Assembly (NCBI GenBank): GCA_024235755.1
Contig: JACKLV010000009.1
Location: 75,083 to 139,082 of the forward strand
Source: Burkholderiales bacterium
GTDB taxonomy: Bacteria; Pseudomonadota; Gammaproteobacteria; Burkholderiales; Nitrosomonadaceae
DNA length: 64,000 bases
Direction of reading: 5' to 3'
The notes below the pieces were generated by a model. That model searched no databases and was not told the DNA's origin. It saw only the letters and a program-made list of their open reading frames with translations. The stretch's first letter is position 1; each line of letters begins with the position of its first letter. Positions 8,102-16,398 of this stretch are shown piece after piece. The translations under genes and the position numbers were made by a program.

Positions 8102-10029
8102 TGGATTAATTGCTTCAATTCGTTTTCTAAAACTTCTGGTTGAGTCTGATCAAGCATTAATCTTGACCAGATTTCAAAATTCAGCAAACCGATCAGTATG
8201 TCTGTGTGATCGGACTTTCTGTCGAGATGTTCTTTTATTAAACATTGCACGGTCATTGCATTAAACACACCGCGTGCGTTGATGACTTCGGGGCTTAAAA
8301 GCGTTTGTAGCAGCGGTAACAATTCTTTTTTTATCCATGCACCCATAGGGGCGCCAAAGCCACGTTTTTTACGATAAAGAATTTCTTTGGGGAGCAAATC
8401 GGATAAGCATGTCTTTAAAATATATTTAAGTTCGCCACCTTTTATTTTAAGTTCAGGCGGCATGCTGCACGCCAGCTCTACCAGTTCATGATCCAGCAAT
8501 GGCACGCGGCATTCCAGTGAGGTTGCCATAGTCATCTTGTCTGTCAGCATCAGAAGATCGTCAGGTAACTGCGTTAATCGGTCAATCTCGAACAATTGAT
8601 GCAATGCAGGAATACTGGCGCAGTTCTGGAAAGCGTCTGAAACAATGTTATGGGAATCCCAATCAATGTCATTAACCAGCAATTGCTTACGTAACTGTTC
8701 GTTTGCGATTTCAATATAGGACTGATAGCGTTTTTCAAAAGACATATCTGCCGTCAACAGAAAGCTTTTTGCCAGACGGCTGTAATTAAGCCACTTTGAA
8801 TGCCGATCACTTGGAAATAAACGTGCCAGTGGCAAGATTGTGTTTTTTCGTAGCCATGACGGTATTCTTTGATAAAACTGATTGTAATATTCACCTTGAT
8901 AACGCCGATAACCGCCAAATAACTCATCGCCGCCGACGCCGCTGAGAATAACCGTCACATCCTTTCTGGCGAATTCGGAAACCAGGTAGGTTGTAATAAA
9001 AGCGGTGTCCGCAACTGGTTCATCCATATGCCATAATAGTTTGGGCAACAAATGAACGATGTCGGGTTTGACGATAATTTCGTGGTGTTCCGTGCCGAAT
9101 AAATCGGAAACTTGCCTGGCATAGGGAAGTTCGTTGTAAATTTGTGCCGGGCCTTGTGTATCAAAACCAATGGCATAAGTTTTGACGGGTTGCGAAGTAT
9201 GCTTTGCCATCAGACCTACAACCAAACTGGAATCGATGCCGCCTGATAAAAACGCGCCTATTGGTACGTCGCTGACCATCTGCGATGCGACGGACTTTTC
9301 CAGTTGTTCGCGTATCGCGCTTTTCCACTGATCGGTAGAATAACTCCGCTGCTTGTAATCGGGTTGCCAGTACTGTTGTATTGTGAAACTGCCTTGTGTT
9401 GCTTTGATATATGAAGCGACCGGTAGCTTTTTTATACCTTCGAAAATCGAATGAGGTGCCGGGACATAGCCGAATTGCAGGTATAAACCCACAGCAATAT
9501 TATCCAGCCGAGGTTTCAGTCCTTGAAATTGAAAAAGTGCTTTCGCTTCTGTTGAGAACAGAAGGGCATGGTCATCCAGATAATAGTAAACGGGTTTTAT
9601 TCCAAGTCTGTCTCGGGCAATTATCAGCACTTCTTTGTCTGCATCCCACAGCGCGAGTGCATACATGCCGTTTAGATAATGTAGAAACGTTTCGCCATAC
9701 TGTTCATAGAGATGGATGACAACTTCCGAATCAGAGTGTGTGGAGAAACGATGCCCCTGGTTGATCAGTTGTTCCCTGAGTGTTTGGAAGTTATAAATTT
9801 CTCCGTTACATACCGCTGCGATACGCTTGTTTTCATTAAACAGCGGTTGGTGTCCACCCGACAGATCGATGATCGACAAGCGTCGCATGCCAATAGCGAC
9901 ATGATTGGAAACAAACGTACCTTCATCATCTGGGCCGCGATGAGCGGTAATGTTTCCCATTCGGTTCAGTAACGAAGCATCCAGTTTTGCGCCTGAACGA
10001 AGTGCAATGCCACCGTATATCCCACACAT
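8098..10029 (-). CDS. Asparagine synthase-like amidotransferase, exosortase-A system
   Basis: A 643-residue two-domain enzyme. The N-terminal class II glutamine amidotransferase domain begins MCGIYGG with the nucleophile Cys2, followed by ITAHRGPDDEG and NGEIYNF. The C-terminal synthetase domain has the PP-loop FLSGGIDSSLV (about residues 260-270) and SGVGGDELFGGYRRY. Standard AsnB amidates aspartate, but this family in exosortase-A glycan clusters is believed to amidate a sugar carboxylate or similar group. With the uronate-forming dehydrogenase next door, a uronamide is plausible, which is inference. It is separated from the ligase gene by 134 bases. Confidence 0.9.
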   Translation of the reverse strand: MCGIYGGIALRSGAKLDASLLNRMGNITAHRGPDDEGTFVSNHVAIGMRRLSIIDLSGGHQPLFNENKRIAAVCNGEIYNFQTLREQLINQGHRFSTHSDSEVVIHLYEQYGETFLHYLNGMYALALWDADKEVLIIARDRLGIKPVYYYLDDHALLFSTEAKALFQFQGLKPRLDNIAVGLYLQFGYVPAPHSIFEGIKKLPVASYIKATQGSFTIQQYWQPDYKQRSYSTDQWKSAIREQLEKSVASQMVSDVPIGAFLSGGIDSSLVVGLMAKHTSQPVKTYAIGFDTQGPAQIYNELPYARQVSDLFGTEHHEIIVKPDIVHLLPKLLWHMDEPVADTAFITTYLVSEFARKDVTVILSGVGGDELFGGYRRYQGEYYNQFYQRIPSWLRKNTILPLARLFPSDRHSKWLNYSRLAKSFLLTADMSFEKRYQSYIEIANEQLRKQLLVNDIDWDSHNIVSDAFQNCASIPALHQLFEIDRLTQLPDDLLMLTDKMTMATSLECRVPLLDHELVELACSMPPELKIKGGELKYILKTCLSDLLPKEILYRKKRGFGAPMGAWIKKELLPLLQTLLSPEVINARGVFNAMTVQCLIKEHLDRKSDHTDILIGLLNFEIWSRLMLDQTQPEVLENELKQLIQ

Positions 10030-10163
10030 ATCTTATTATAGATGCAGTTATATTGATCGAAAAAACAATGAACTAAACGCTTGCATCAGATCAACTCCGC
10101 TCCGCTTATGAAAATCTGTCTGCGCATAGCGTGATTTGTGTAATTTTACTGCCGGGAGCGAGA

Positions 10164-11468
10164 TTAATAGACATGCGCTTCATGTTTTTTCGCTGCCGGC
10201 ACAGTTAAAGGAATTGGATTATTTTTTTCTTCCAGGATTCTTAATGTTATAACTAAGACGGCCAGGTAGTGGTAGAAAAGATCGAAATAAGCCAAACCCA
10301 GGAAAGCCCCGCCAACAGCATATCCAATAAATGAGACTTGCAACATTGCAGCAAGATCAAGCGCCCATTTGTTTTGATCGGTATTTTTGCTGATTTTAAT
10401 AATTTTGTTTGCAGTCCGCCAATATTGAACAAATAACATCAAAAAGATAAACAATCCGACAAAGCCATGTTCGGCCAGAATTTCAAAGTAAATACTATGA
10501 TAATCATGAAATGTTGCAACGCCCTGCTCTATCTGGTGAGGAACATAGCGTTCATAATTCTCAACAGAATGACTCTCAAATCCGCCACCGGTAAACGGCC
10601 GGTCGAGGGCCATGGCGTAACCGAATTCCCATGCTTTCAAACGAGACATGGCGGAACCGTCTTGTTCATAATCTTGTATGGTTGCCATGCGGTCGTGCCA
10701 GGATTGCGGCATGACCATGTAAAAAAACGGGGATAGCAATAACAATGCCACAAAAATGGCCATTTTACGTGAGCTTTTGAGCCATAGGAATACTGAGACA
10801 GCTGAAATTGCCAGAAATGCACCGCGTGATTGTGTCCCGAGGATTCCAACCGCGATGAGAAGCATGGACAGTATCAATCCGGATCGTAACCATCGATTCT
10901 GGGTATGCAGGTACAAATACCAAACTAATGGCAGAATCATGACGAGCGCTAGACCGATTTCTGTATTGCCGGCGATAAAGCCGCCACGTGGACCTAGCAC
11001 ATGAGAGCTGCCGCCTGTGGTGAGTGTAAAAATGCCGCCTTTAACGCCGTAAAAACCGATGGATATGACGATAATCCAGATAAAAATATGTATTTTTTCC
11101 CGATCTACTAGCGCAAACAAAGTTAAAAAGATGACCAATTGTATTTTTATGATTTTTTCCCATTGTGGCCATGCTTCTTCCGGATACATTGCGAAGATCG
11201 TCGATACAAGCATCCAGATATTGAAGAGAATGAGCCAGCCCATTGTGGGTGACCAGAAAAATTTGAGCTTTTTTGAGGATGCAAAAAAGGAAATCAGTGT
11301 TACCAAACCGATAATTTGTGCAAAAGGGAAATAAAAAGCAAAGCTCCAACCGAGTCGATGGGGATTCATATAGCCGATCCACGACCAAAGGTAGATTCCC
11401 CAATGCGGCCTTTTGAATACATAAGGCAGCAGTCCAAAAACAATCAGAAAAATCAACAGATCTCTCAA
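10164..11468 (-). CDS. Putative O-glycosylation ligase / polysaccharide polymerase, exosortase-A associated (TIGR03097-like)
   Basis: A 434-residue polytopic protein with about ten membrane segments. Its N-terminus, LPYVFKRPHWGIYLWSWIGYMNPHR, is typical of this Wzy/WaaL-like family. The conserved periplasmic loop holds GTQSRGAFLA and, later, FHDYHSIYFEILAEHGFVGL, where O-antigen ligase-type enzymes keep their key histidine and glutamate. It should polymerise or transfer the finished glycan on the periplasmic side. TTG is used as start, with GGAG 8 bases upstream. It is the first gene of the minus-strand glycan operon. Confidence 0.85.
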   Translation of the reverse strand: MRDLLIFLIVFGLLPYVFKRPHWGIYLWSWIGYMNPHRLGWSFAFYFPFAQIIGLVTLISFFASSKKLKFFWSPTMGWLILFNIWMLVSTIFAMYPEEAWPQWEKIIKIQLVIFLTLFALVDREKIHIFIWIIVISIGFYGVKGGIFTLTTGGSSHVLGPRGGFIAGNTEIGLALVMILPLVWYLYLHTQNRWLRSGLILSMLLIAVGILGTQSRGAFLAISAVSVFLWLKSSRKMAIFVALLLLSPFFYMVMPQSWHDRMATIQDYEQDGSAMSRLKAWEFGYAMALDRPFTGGGFESHSVENYERYVPHQIEQGVATFHDYHSIYFEILAEHGFVGLFIFLMLFVQYWRTANKIIKISKNTDQNKWALDLAAMLQVSFIGYAVGGAFLGLAYFDLFYHYLAVLVITLRILEEKNNPIPLTVPAAKKHEAHVY

Positions 11469-11959
11469 GAATTGGCTCCTTTGGCGGAGCCATTATTGGA
11501 TAAGTGTGACAAACAAATTATAGTGTTTGATTGGTGCATGCTCGTTAAGCTATGACAGATCGTTGCAAGTGAATATGGAGTTGTTAAATCTTGCCAAGTA
11601 TCCAGTTATTCAGTTTATCTGGAAATGGACTCAAATGTGCGAGCTTGTTTCTAGCCTGAAATTTTAAAAATTCCTGTCTTTGGTTTCTCTTTTTAAGCAT
11701 GGACATTAGTAGTCAATAAGATAGCTGTCGTAATTGTAATTCACCACTGATTCGGCTCAATGCTCGATTTGCACGCATTGTCCGCCGCTTCTTGCGCTTT
11801 AGACTATTCGGCGCAGTCCTAAAAAGATGATTACCGGTTTTAAATTTATTTGGACCGGTTGCGGCGATTTAGTCTGTATTGTGTGCAGACTAAATGCGTG
11901 GAATATGTCATTTTATTGATTCGAGCTTATGTTTTTAATTGCTTTAAGCAGGGAGCTGT
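11469..11959 (-). other. Intergenic region upstream of the glycan operon
   Basis: About 490 bases with no convincing gene. It holds two direct copies of ACCGGTT 21 bases apart (11833 and 11854), a perfect inverted repeat (11867-11895), and an arginine/lysine-rich open stretch on the minus strand near 11700-11865 whose only ATG would give 21 residues. The promoter for the glycan operon should lie here, but I could not pick convincing -35/-10 or -24/-12 elements. Confidence 0.5.
11867..11895. repeat. Perfect 10-bp inverted repeat with 9-base loop
   Basis: ATTTAGTCTG and its exact complement CAGACTAAAT flank a 9-base loop. Neither side is followed by a T-run, so it is not a standard intrinsic terminator. 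It sits between divergent transcription units' far ends (maf ends at 11960, the glycan operon starts at 11468) and could end maf transcription in a Rho-assisted way or be an operator. Confidence 0.5.
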
Positions 11960-12565
11960 TTAGATAATCTCAATGCCTTCTTTACTGAGCATCTCTGTGA
12001 GTGCAATCAGCGGTAGACCAATTAGTGCGTTGGGATCGTCGCCGCGCATGTATTCCATTAGCGTAATTCCAAGTCCCTCTGATTTTGCGCTACCCGCGCA
12101 GTGATAGGGCTGTTCTTTGCTCAGGTAGCTTTTAATTTGTCGATCGCTCAATTGTCGAAATTTGACATGATAGGGCACAACACGAGTCTGCAATTGATTT
12201 GTATGGCTATTTAACAGGCACAAAGCGGTAAAGAAGGTGACTTCATTGCCGCGCATCAGCTGTAATTGCTTCAATGCATTCGTGTAAGTCAGTGGCTTGC
12301 CCAGCTGCACGCCGTTGAATACGGCAACCTGATCGGAGCCGATAACCAGTGCTTGTTCGTATAATTTGGCAACAACACGGGCTTTGGATTCAGCTAAGCG
12401 TCGGGCAGTTTGTTCAGCTGCTTCGTCCGGTAGCACCGACTCATCGATTTGGGGGCTGGCCGTTTCAAACGGAATTTGTAACCGTTTCAATAATTCCTGA
12501 CGATAAACGGAGCTGGAACCCAGTACGATGGTGCGGGCAATTTTTTCTTTGTTTAAAACATCCAT
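11960..12565 (-). CDS. Maf-family nucleoside triphosphate pyrophosphatase (YceF-like)
   Basis: A 201-residue Maf/Ham1-fold enzyme. The N-terminal substrate loop reads VLGSSSVYRQELLKRL. The catalytic-site region has ESKARVVAK and ALVIGSDQVAVFNG (about residues 70-85). Maf enzymes hydrolyse non-canonical or modified nucleotides; the YceF branch prefers 7-methyl-GTP, and its position next to yceD-rpmF matches that branch. The call of YceF rather than YhdE type is from context and general look. It is divergent from yceD with only 47 bases between the two start codons. Confidence 0.87.
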   Translation of the reverse strand: MDVLNKEKIARTIVLGSSSVYRQELLKRLQIPFETASPQIDESVLPDEAAEQTARRLAESKARVVAKLYEQALVIGSDQVAVFNGVQLGKPLTYTNALKQLQLMRGNEVTFFTALCLLNSHTNQLQTRVVPYHVKFRQLSDRQIKSYLSKEQPYHCAGSAKSEGLGITLMEYMRGDDPNALIGLPLIALTEMLSKEGIEII

Positions 12566-12574
12566 TTACATTTT

Positions 12575-12603
12575 TTGACACTGAAAGATAAAGAATATAA
12601 CAT
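12575..12603 (+). promoter_or_regulatory. Sigma70 promoter for yceD-rpmF-plsX-fab
   Basis: A perfect -35 TTGACA at 12575-12580 is followed by TATAAC (12596-12601, 15-base spacer) or TAACAT (12598-12603, 17-base spacer). Transcription should start near 12608-12611, only a few bases before the yceD ATG at 12613, which also has no Shine-Dalgarno sequence. Confidence 0.65.
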
Positions 12604-12612
12604 GCGCGCCTT

Positions 12613-13119
12613 ATGTCTGTACGATTTGTAATTGATGCTCTTGATTTTGTGCGCAAAGCAGGGAAGCGTCATGGTAAAATACAGCTTGCTGATCTGGAGC
12701 GTGTACAAGATTTTCTTCATGAAAACAGTGGCGCGGTTGATTACTGGATTAATGGGGCCATTGGTCAGGACAATAAACCGTACCTGTTTTTGCAGGTGAA
12801 AGGTGAAATATACCTTTGCTGTCAGCGTTGTTTAGGCAGGCTGCCTTACGCACTTGAGATACAGACGTCGCTGCTATTGGTTGAAACTGAGGCTGAATTG
12901 GTGCGGGCGGATGAAGATGAATCTGTGGATGCATTATTGGCGGTTTCGGATATGGATGTGCAGGATTTGGTTGAAGAAGAGATTATATTGAGTCTGGCAA
13001 TCTCTACACGCCACAGAGAAGGTGAGTGTGATATTTATAATTCAAAGCGGTATAAGGCGGCAGAAAATACAGATTCGGAAAGTCCGTTTGCAGCATTGAA
13101 AGCGCTGAAAAAGGTATAG
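12613..13119 (+). CDS. yceD: YceD/DUF177 family protein (23S rRNA accumulation protein)
   Basis: A 168-residue DUF177 protein. The N-terminal VIDALDFVRKAG matches the family start, a CxxC pair sits in LCCQRCLGRL (about residues 72-81), acidic DLVEEEIILSLAI follows, and a late cysteine is in EGEC. In E. coli, YceD is needed for normal 23S rRNA levels; in plants the homologue acts in 23S processing. It lies directly upstream of rpmF, the usual arrangement. The ATG at 12613 is supported by the family N-terminus, yet no ribosome-binding site is visible. Confidence 0.9.
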   Translation: MSVRFVIDALDFVRKAGKRHGKIQLADLERVQDFLHENSGAVDYWINGAIGQDNKPYLFLQVKGEIYLCCQRCLGRLPYALEIQTSLLLVETEAELVRADEDESVDALLAVSDMDVQDLVEEEIILSLAISTRHREGECDIYNSKRYKAAENTDSESPFAALKALKKV

Positions 13120-13144
13120 TACTTGAATAAGGAGTTATAAGCAT

Positions 13145-13327
13145 ATGGCTGTTCAACAAAATAAAAAATCACCATCAAAGCGAGGTATGCATCGATCGCA
13201 TGATGCGTTAAAAAATCCTCCTCTCGCTATCGAACCAAGCACTGGGGAGGTGCATTTGCGCCACCATATCAGTCCTAATGGCTATTATCGTGGAAAAAAA
13301 GTTGTAAATACCAAATCAGACGATTAA
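13145..13327 (+). CDS. rpmF: 50S ribosomal protein L32
   Basis: A 60-residue L32 with the hallmark start MAVQQNKKSPSKRGMHRSHD and GEVHLRHHISPNGYYRGKKV in the second half. It lacks the four zinc-binding cysteines found in some L32 paralogues, which is normal for betaproteobacteria. It lies 25 bases after yceD, with AAGGAG upstream of the ATG, and links ribosome synthesis to the fatty-acid genes that follow. Confidence 0.97.
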   Translation: MAVQQNKKSPSKRGMHRSHDALKNPPLAIEPSTGEVHLRHHISPNGYYRGKKVVNTKSDD

Positions 13328-13392
13328 TCGATCACCTAATTCTGTTTTTTATTTCGAGTGTTGATATCCCGCTGGCCAAAAAGGCAACGAAA

Positions 13393-14406
13393 TTGAGCGT
13401 CACAGTTGCGATAGATTGCATGGGAGGAGATCATGGCCCTCATGTGACGGTGCCTTCGGCAATTGATTTTCTTCGTCATGATCTTGAAGCTAATATCATT
13501 TTGGTAGGTGTCCCGGAAGCTATAGAAGCGGAACTGCAGGAGAAACGCGTTAAATCGGGTCCGCGGATGCGAATTCATCCGGCTAGTGAAGTTGTTGGCA
13601 TGGATGAATCGCCAGCATTGGCATTGCGTAACAAAAAAGATTCATCGATGCGAGTCGCAATCAATCTGGTTAAAACTGGAGAGGCGCAGGCTTGTATCAG
13701 TGCTGGTAATACCGGAGCGTTGCTTGCTACATCACGTTTCGTCTTAAAGACGATTCCAGGAATCGATCGTCCGGCCTTGGCGGTAATTTTGCCGACCATA
13801 ACCGGTCATACATATGTGCTGGATATGGGCGCCAATGTAAACTGTACGGCCGAGCATTTGTTGCAGTTTGGTGTGATGGGCGCTTCACTGGTGGCTTCCG
13901 TTGAAAATAAAACAGCGCCCAGTGTCGGGTTGCTGAATATTGGCGAGGAAGAGATTAAAGGAAATGAAATCGTTAAACAGGCGGCTGATTTGCTGCGTGG
14001 CAGCGGGCTTAATTTTTATGGTAATGTAGAAGGCGATGATATATATAAAGGGACAACCGATGTTGTCGTCTGTGATGGTTTTGTTGGGAATGTCACGCTG
14101 AAAACATCCGAAGGGTTGGCGCAGATGCTGGCGACTTATTTGCGAGAGGAGTTTAAACGTAATTTTTTGACAAAACTGGCGGGTGTATTTGCTATTCCAG
14201 CGATCAATGCTTTCAAACGACGGGTTGATCACCGTCAGTACAATGGAGCAAGTTTTCTTGGACTCAAAGGTATTGTGATAAAAAGTCATGGCTCTGCTGA
14301 TATCATCGCTTTTACTGCTGCAATTAAGCGTGCGGCGGACGAAGTGCGCGGTGGAATGTTGCGTCGTATCAGTGAACGCGTGGCTGAACTCTCTCAGCAA
14401 TCCTGA
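13393..14406 (+). CDS. plsX: Phosphate acyltransferase PlsX
   Basis: A 337-residue enzyme that converts acyl-ACP to acyl-phosphate for glycerolipid synthesis. Characteristic segments are VAIDCMGGDHGP at the start, SAGNTGALLA (about residues 101-110), RPALAVILPT, LDMGANV and LNIGEEEIKGN. TTG is the start; it directly precedes the conserved SVTVAIDCMGG strand and no better codon is available. It is a peripheral inner-membrane protein. The spacing of 65 bases from rpmF and 33 from fabH fits a single operon. Confidence 0.95.
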   Translation: MSVTVAIDCMGGDHGPHVTVPSAIDFLRHDLEANIILVGVPEAIEAELQEKRVKSGPRMRIHPASEVVGMDESPALALRNKKDSSMRVAINLVKTGEAQACISAGNTGALLATSRFVLKTIPGIDRPALAVILPTITGHTYVLDMGANVNCTAEHLLQFGVMGASLVASVENKTAPSVGLLNIGEEEIKGNEIVKQAADLLRGSGLNFYGNVEGDDIYKGTTDVVVCDGFVGNVTLKTSEGLAQMLATYLREEFKRNFLTKLAGVFAIPAINAFKRRVDHRQYNGASFLGLKGIVIKSHGSADIIAFTAAIKRAADEVRGGMLRRISERVAELSQQS

Positions 14407-14439
14407 ATGGTCTATCACTGTTAAGATAATGGTTAAATA

Positions 14440-15396
14440 ATGTTTTCGCGAATCACAGGAACTGGCAGCTATTTGCCCGAAAAGATTCTGACTAATCATG
14501 ACTTGGAAAAAATGGTGGAGACAAGTGATGAATGGATACGAACACGCACAGGAATAACTCAGCGCCATATTGCGGATAAAAATCAGAAGGCAAGTGATCT
14601 AGCCCTGTTCGCCAGTCAGGAAGCGATGAAAGCTGCAAACATTAGCAGCAAAGATATTGACCTGATTATTGTGGCAACGACGACACCGGATATGATTTTT
14701 CCGAGTACGGCGTGCATCTTGCAGAATAAGTTGGGTGCGGATAATTGTCCGGCTTTCGATGTTCAGGCAGTTTGCAGTGGTTTTGTTTATGCGCTCGCTA
14801 CCGCTGACCAGTTTGTCAGTTCGGGAAAGTGCAGAAATGCATTGGTGGTCGGCAGCGAGATTTATTCCAAAATACTTGATTGGAATGATCGAGGTACCTG
14901 TGTTCTGTTTGGTGATGGCGCCGGCGCAGTTGTGCTGTCCCAAAGCGAGCAACCTGGTATTTTATCCAGTCATTTACATGCCAGTGGTAGCTATAAAGAT
15001 GTGTTGTCAGTGCCTGGCAGTATAGAAGGTGGCGTTGTTCAGGGTAATCCATATATTAATATGGAAGGCGGTACAGTATTTAAATTTGCAGTGAAAGTTC
15101 TGGAAGATGTGGTGCTTGAAGCTGTTAAGGAGAACAAACTAACGCCTTCGGATATCGATTGGTTGATTCCGCATCAGGCCAATATTCGTATTATTCGTTC
15201 AACTGCACAGAAACTGGGCATACCCTTGGATAAAGTGGTTGTTACCGTCGATAAACATGGCAACACATCGGCTGCATCCATTCCGTTAGCATTGGATATA
15301 GCGGTAAAAGACGGGCGTATTTGTAAGGATCAGCTTGTGCTGTTGGAGGGTGTCGGCGGCGGTTTTACATGGGGTGCGGTGTTACTCCGCTGGTAA
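14440..15396 (+). CDS. fabH: 3-oxoacyl-ACP synthase III (beta-ketoacyl-ACP synthase III)
   Basis: A 318-residue condensing enzyme that starts fatty-acid synthesis by joining acetyl-CoA and malonyl-ACP. The Cys-His-Asn triad is visible: Cys in QAVCSGFVYAL (about residue 112), His in LIPHQANIRI (about 244) and Asn in KHGNTSAAS (about 274). The N-terminal GTGSYLPEK and the WIRTRTGI segment are standard. Its TAA stop overlaps the fabD ATG (TAATG at 15394-15398). Confidence 0.96.
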   Translation: MFSRITGTGSYLPEKILTNHDLEKMVETSDEWIRTRTGITQRHIADKNQKASDLALFASQEAMKAANISSKDIDLIIVATTTPDMIFPSTACILQNKLGADNCPAFDVQAVCSGFVYALATADQFVSSGKCRNALVVGSEIYSKILDWNDRGTCVLFGDGAGAVVLSQSEQPGILSSHLHASGSYKDVLSVPGSIEGGVVQGNPYINMEGGTVFKFAVKVLEDVVLEAVKENKLTPSDIDWLIPHQANIRIIRSTAQKLGIPLDKVVVTVDKHGNTSAASIPLALDIAVKDGRICKDQLVLLEGVGGGFTWGAVLLRW

Positions 15397-16340
15397 TGTC
15401 AATGAAATTTGCTTTTGTTTTTCCAGGTCAGGGCTCGCAATCGGTCGGAATGATGAATGGGTATATGGAGTTACCGGCGATACGTGAAACGTTTGTTGAA
15501 GCGTCCGATGTGCTGGGGCAGGATTTCTGGACGATGGTTTGTGATGGCCCGGCTGATCACTTGAATCTGACGGTGAATACGCAACCATTGATGTTGACCG
15601 CAGGCGTGGCTGTATACCGGAGTTGGTTGGAACTCGGCGGTAGTCGACCTGTGCTTCTGGCAGGTCACAGTTTGGGTGAATACACAGCATTGGTAGCCGG
15701 TGGTGCGCTTGGTTTTGCAGATGCACTTGAATTAGTACGTTTCCGGGCGCAGGAAATGCAGCGGTCGGTTCCCGAAGGAGTTGGCGGTATGGCGGCAATT
15801 CTGGGCTTGGAGGATTCGGTTATTGAAGCGATTTGCCATGATGTTACTGCACAGAACTCCCAGGAATCTTTGGAAGCAGCCAACTATAATTCGCCGGGTC
15901 AAGTTGTCATTGCCGGACATAAAGATGCAGTTCAGAAGGGGATTGAAATGGCTAAAGAGAAAGGTGCAAAACGGGCTGTGATGCTGCCGATGAGCATCCC
16001 GTCGCATTGTGGGTTGATGAAACCTGCTGCAGAAAGAATGCAACAACAGCTTGCGCAAACTACACTGCGGTCACCTGATATTCCCGTGTTGCATAACGTG
16101 GATGTGCAAACGCATAATGATGCAGATACCATCAAAGCAGTTTTGACGAGCCAGCTATATCGTCCTGTTCGTTGGGTCGATACCATAAAAGTAATTGCGG
16201 CCGAGGGTGTCACGCATGTTGTTGAATGCGGCCCCGGGAATGTGTTAACCGGACTTAATAAACGTATCGATCGCAGTCTGCAATATTTGTCATTTTCAGG
16301 TAGCGATGCAGTTAGTCAGGCGCAAGCTGTTCTTTCATAA
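15396..16340 (+). CDS. fabD: Malonyl-CoA:ACP transacylase
   Basis: A 314-residue enzyme that loads malonyl groups onto ACP. AFVFPGQGSQSVGM opens the fold, the catalytic serine is in GHSLGEY (about residue 93), and the catalytic histidine is in SIPSHCGLM (about 203). The start at 15396 overlaps the fabH stop; a second ATG two codons later is an equally good alternative. A longer frame reaching 15369 is open but would overlap fabH by 28 bases and add a non-conserved N-terminus. Confidence 0.95.
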   Translation: MSMKFAFVFPGQGSQSVGMMNGYMELPAIRETFVEASDVLGQDFWTMVCDGPADHLNLTVNTQPLMLTAGVAVYRSWLELGGSRPVLLAGHSLGEYTALVAGGALGFADALELVRFRAQEMQRSVPEGVGGMAAILGLEDSVIEAICHDVTAQNSQESLEAANYNSPGQVVIAGHKDAVQKGIEMAKEKGAKRAVMLPMSIPSHCGLMKPAAERMQQQLAQTTLRSPDIPVLHNVDVQTHNDADTIKAVLTSQLYRPVRWVDTIKVIAAEGVTHVVECGPGNVLTGLNKRIDRSLQYLSFSGSDAVSQAQAVLS

Positions 16341-16398
16341 TCAGTATGGTGGGATTCTGCGTGAAGATTTGCCAGAGTGAGTTTTATGGAGGCATGAT

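Noticed and set aside
11041..11493. 150-aa minus-strand frame overlapping the ligase gene
   Set aside because: It is the ligase gene read in a different frame; the ligase frame has the conserved membrane and loop motifs.
11700..11865. Arg/Lys-rich minus-strand open stretch upstream of the glycan operon
   Set aside because: The only ATG gives 21 residues and no ribosome-binding site is present.
15369..15395. Earlier start for fabD inside fabH
   Set aside because: The added residues are fabH sequence in another frame; the family begins at AFVFPGQG, served by the TAATG start.
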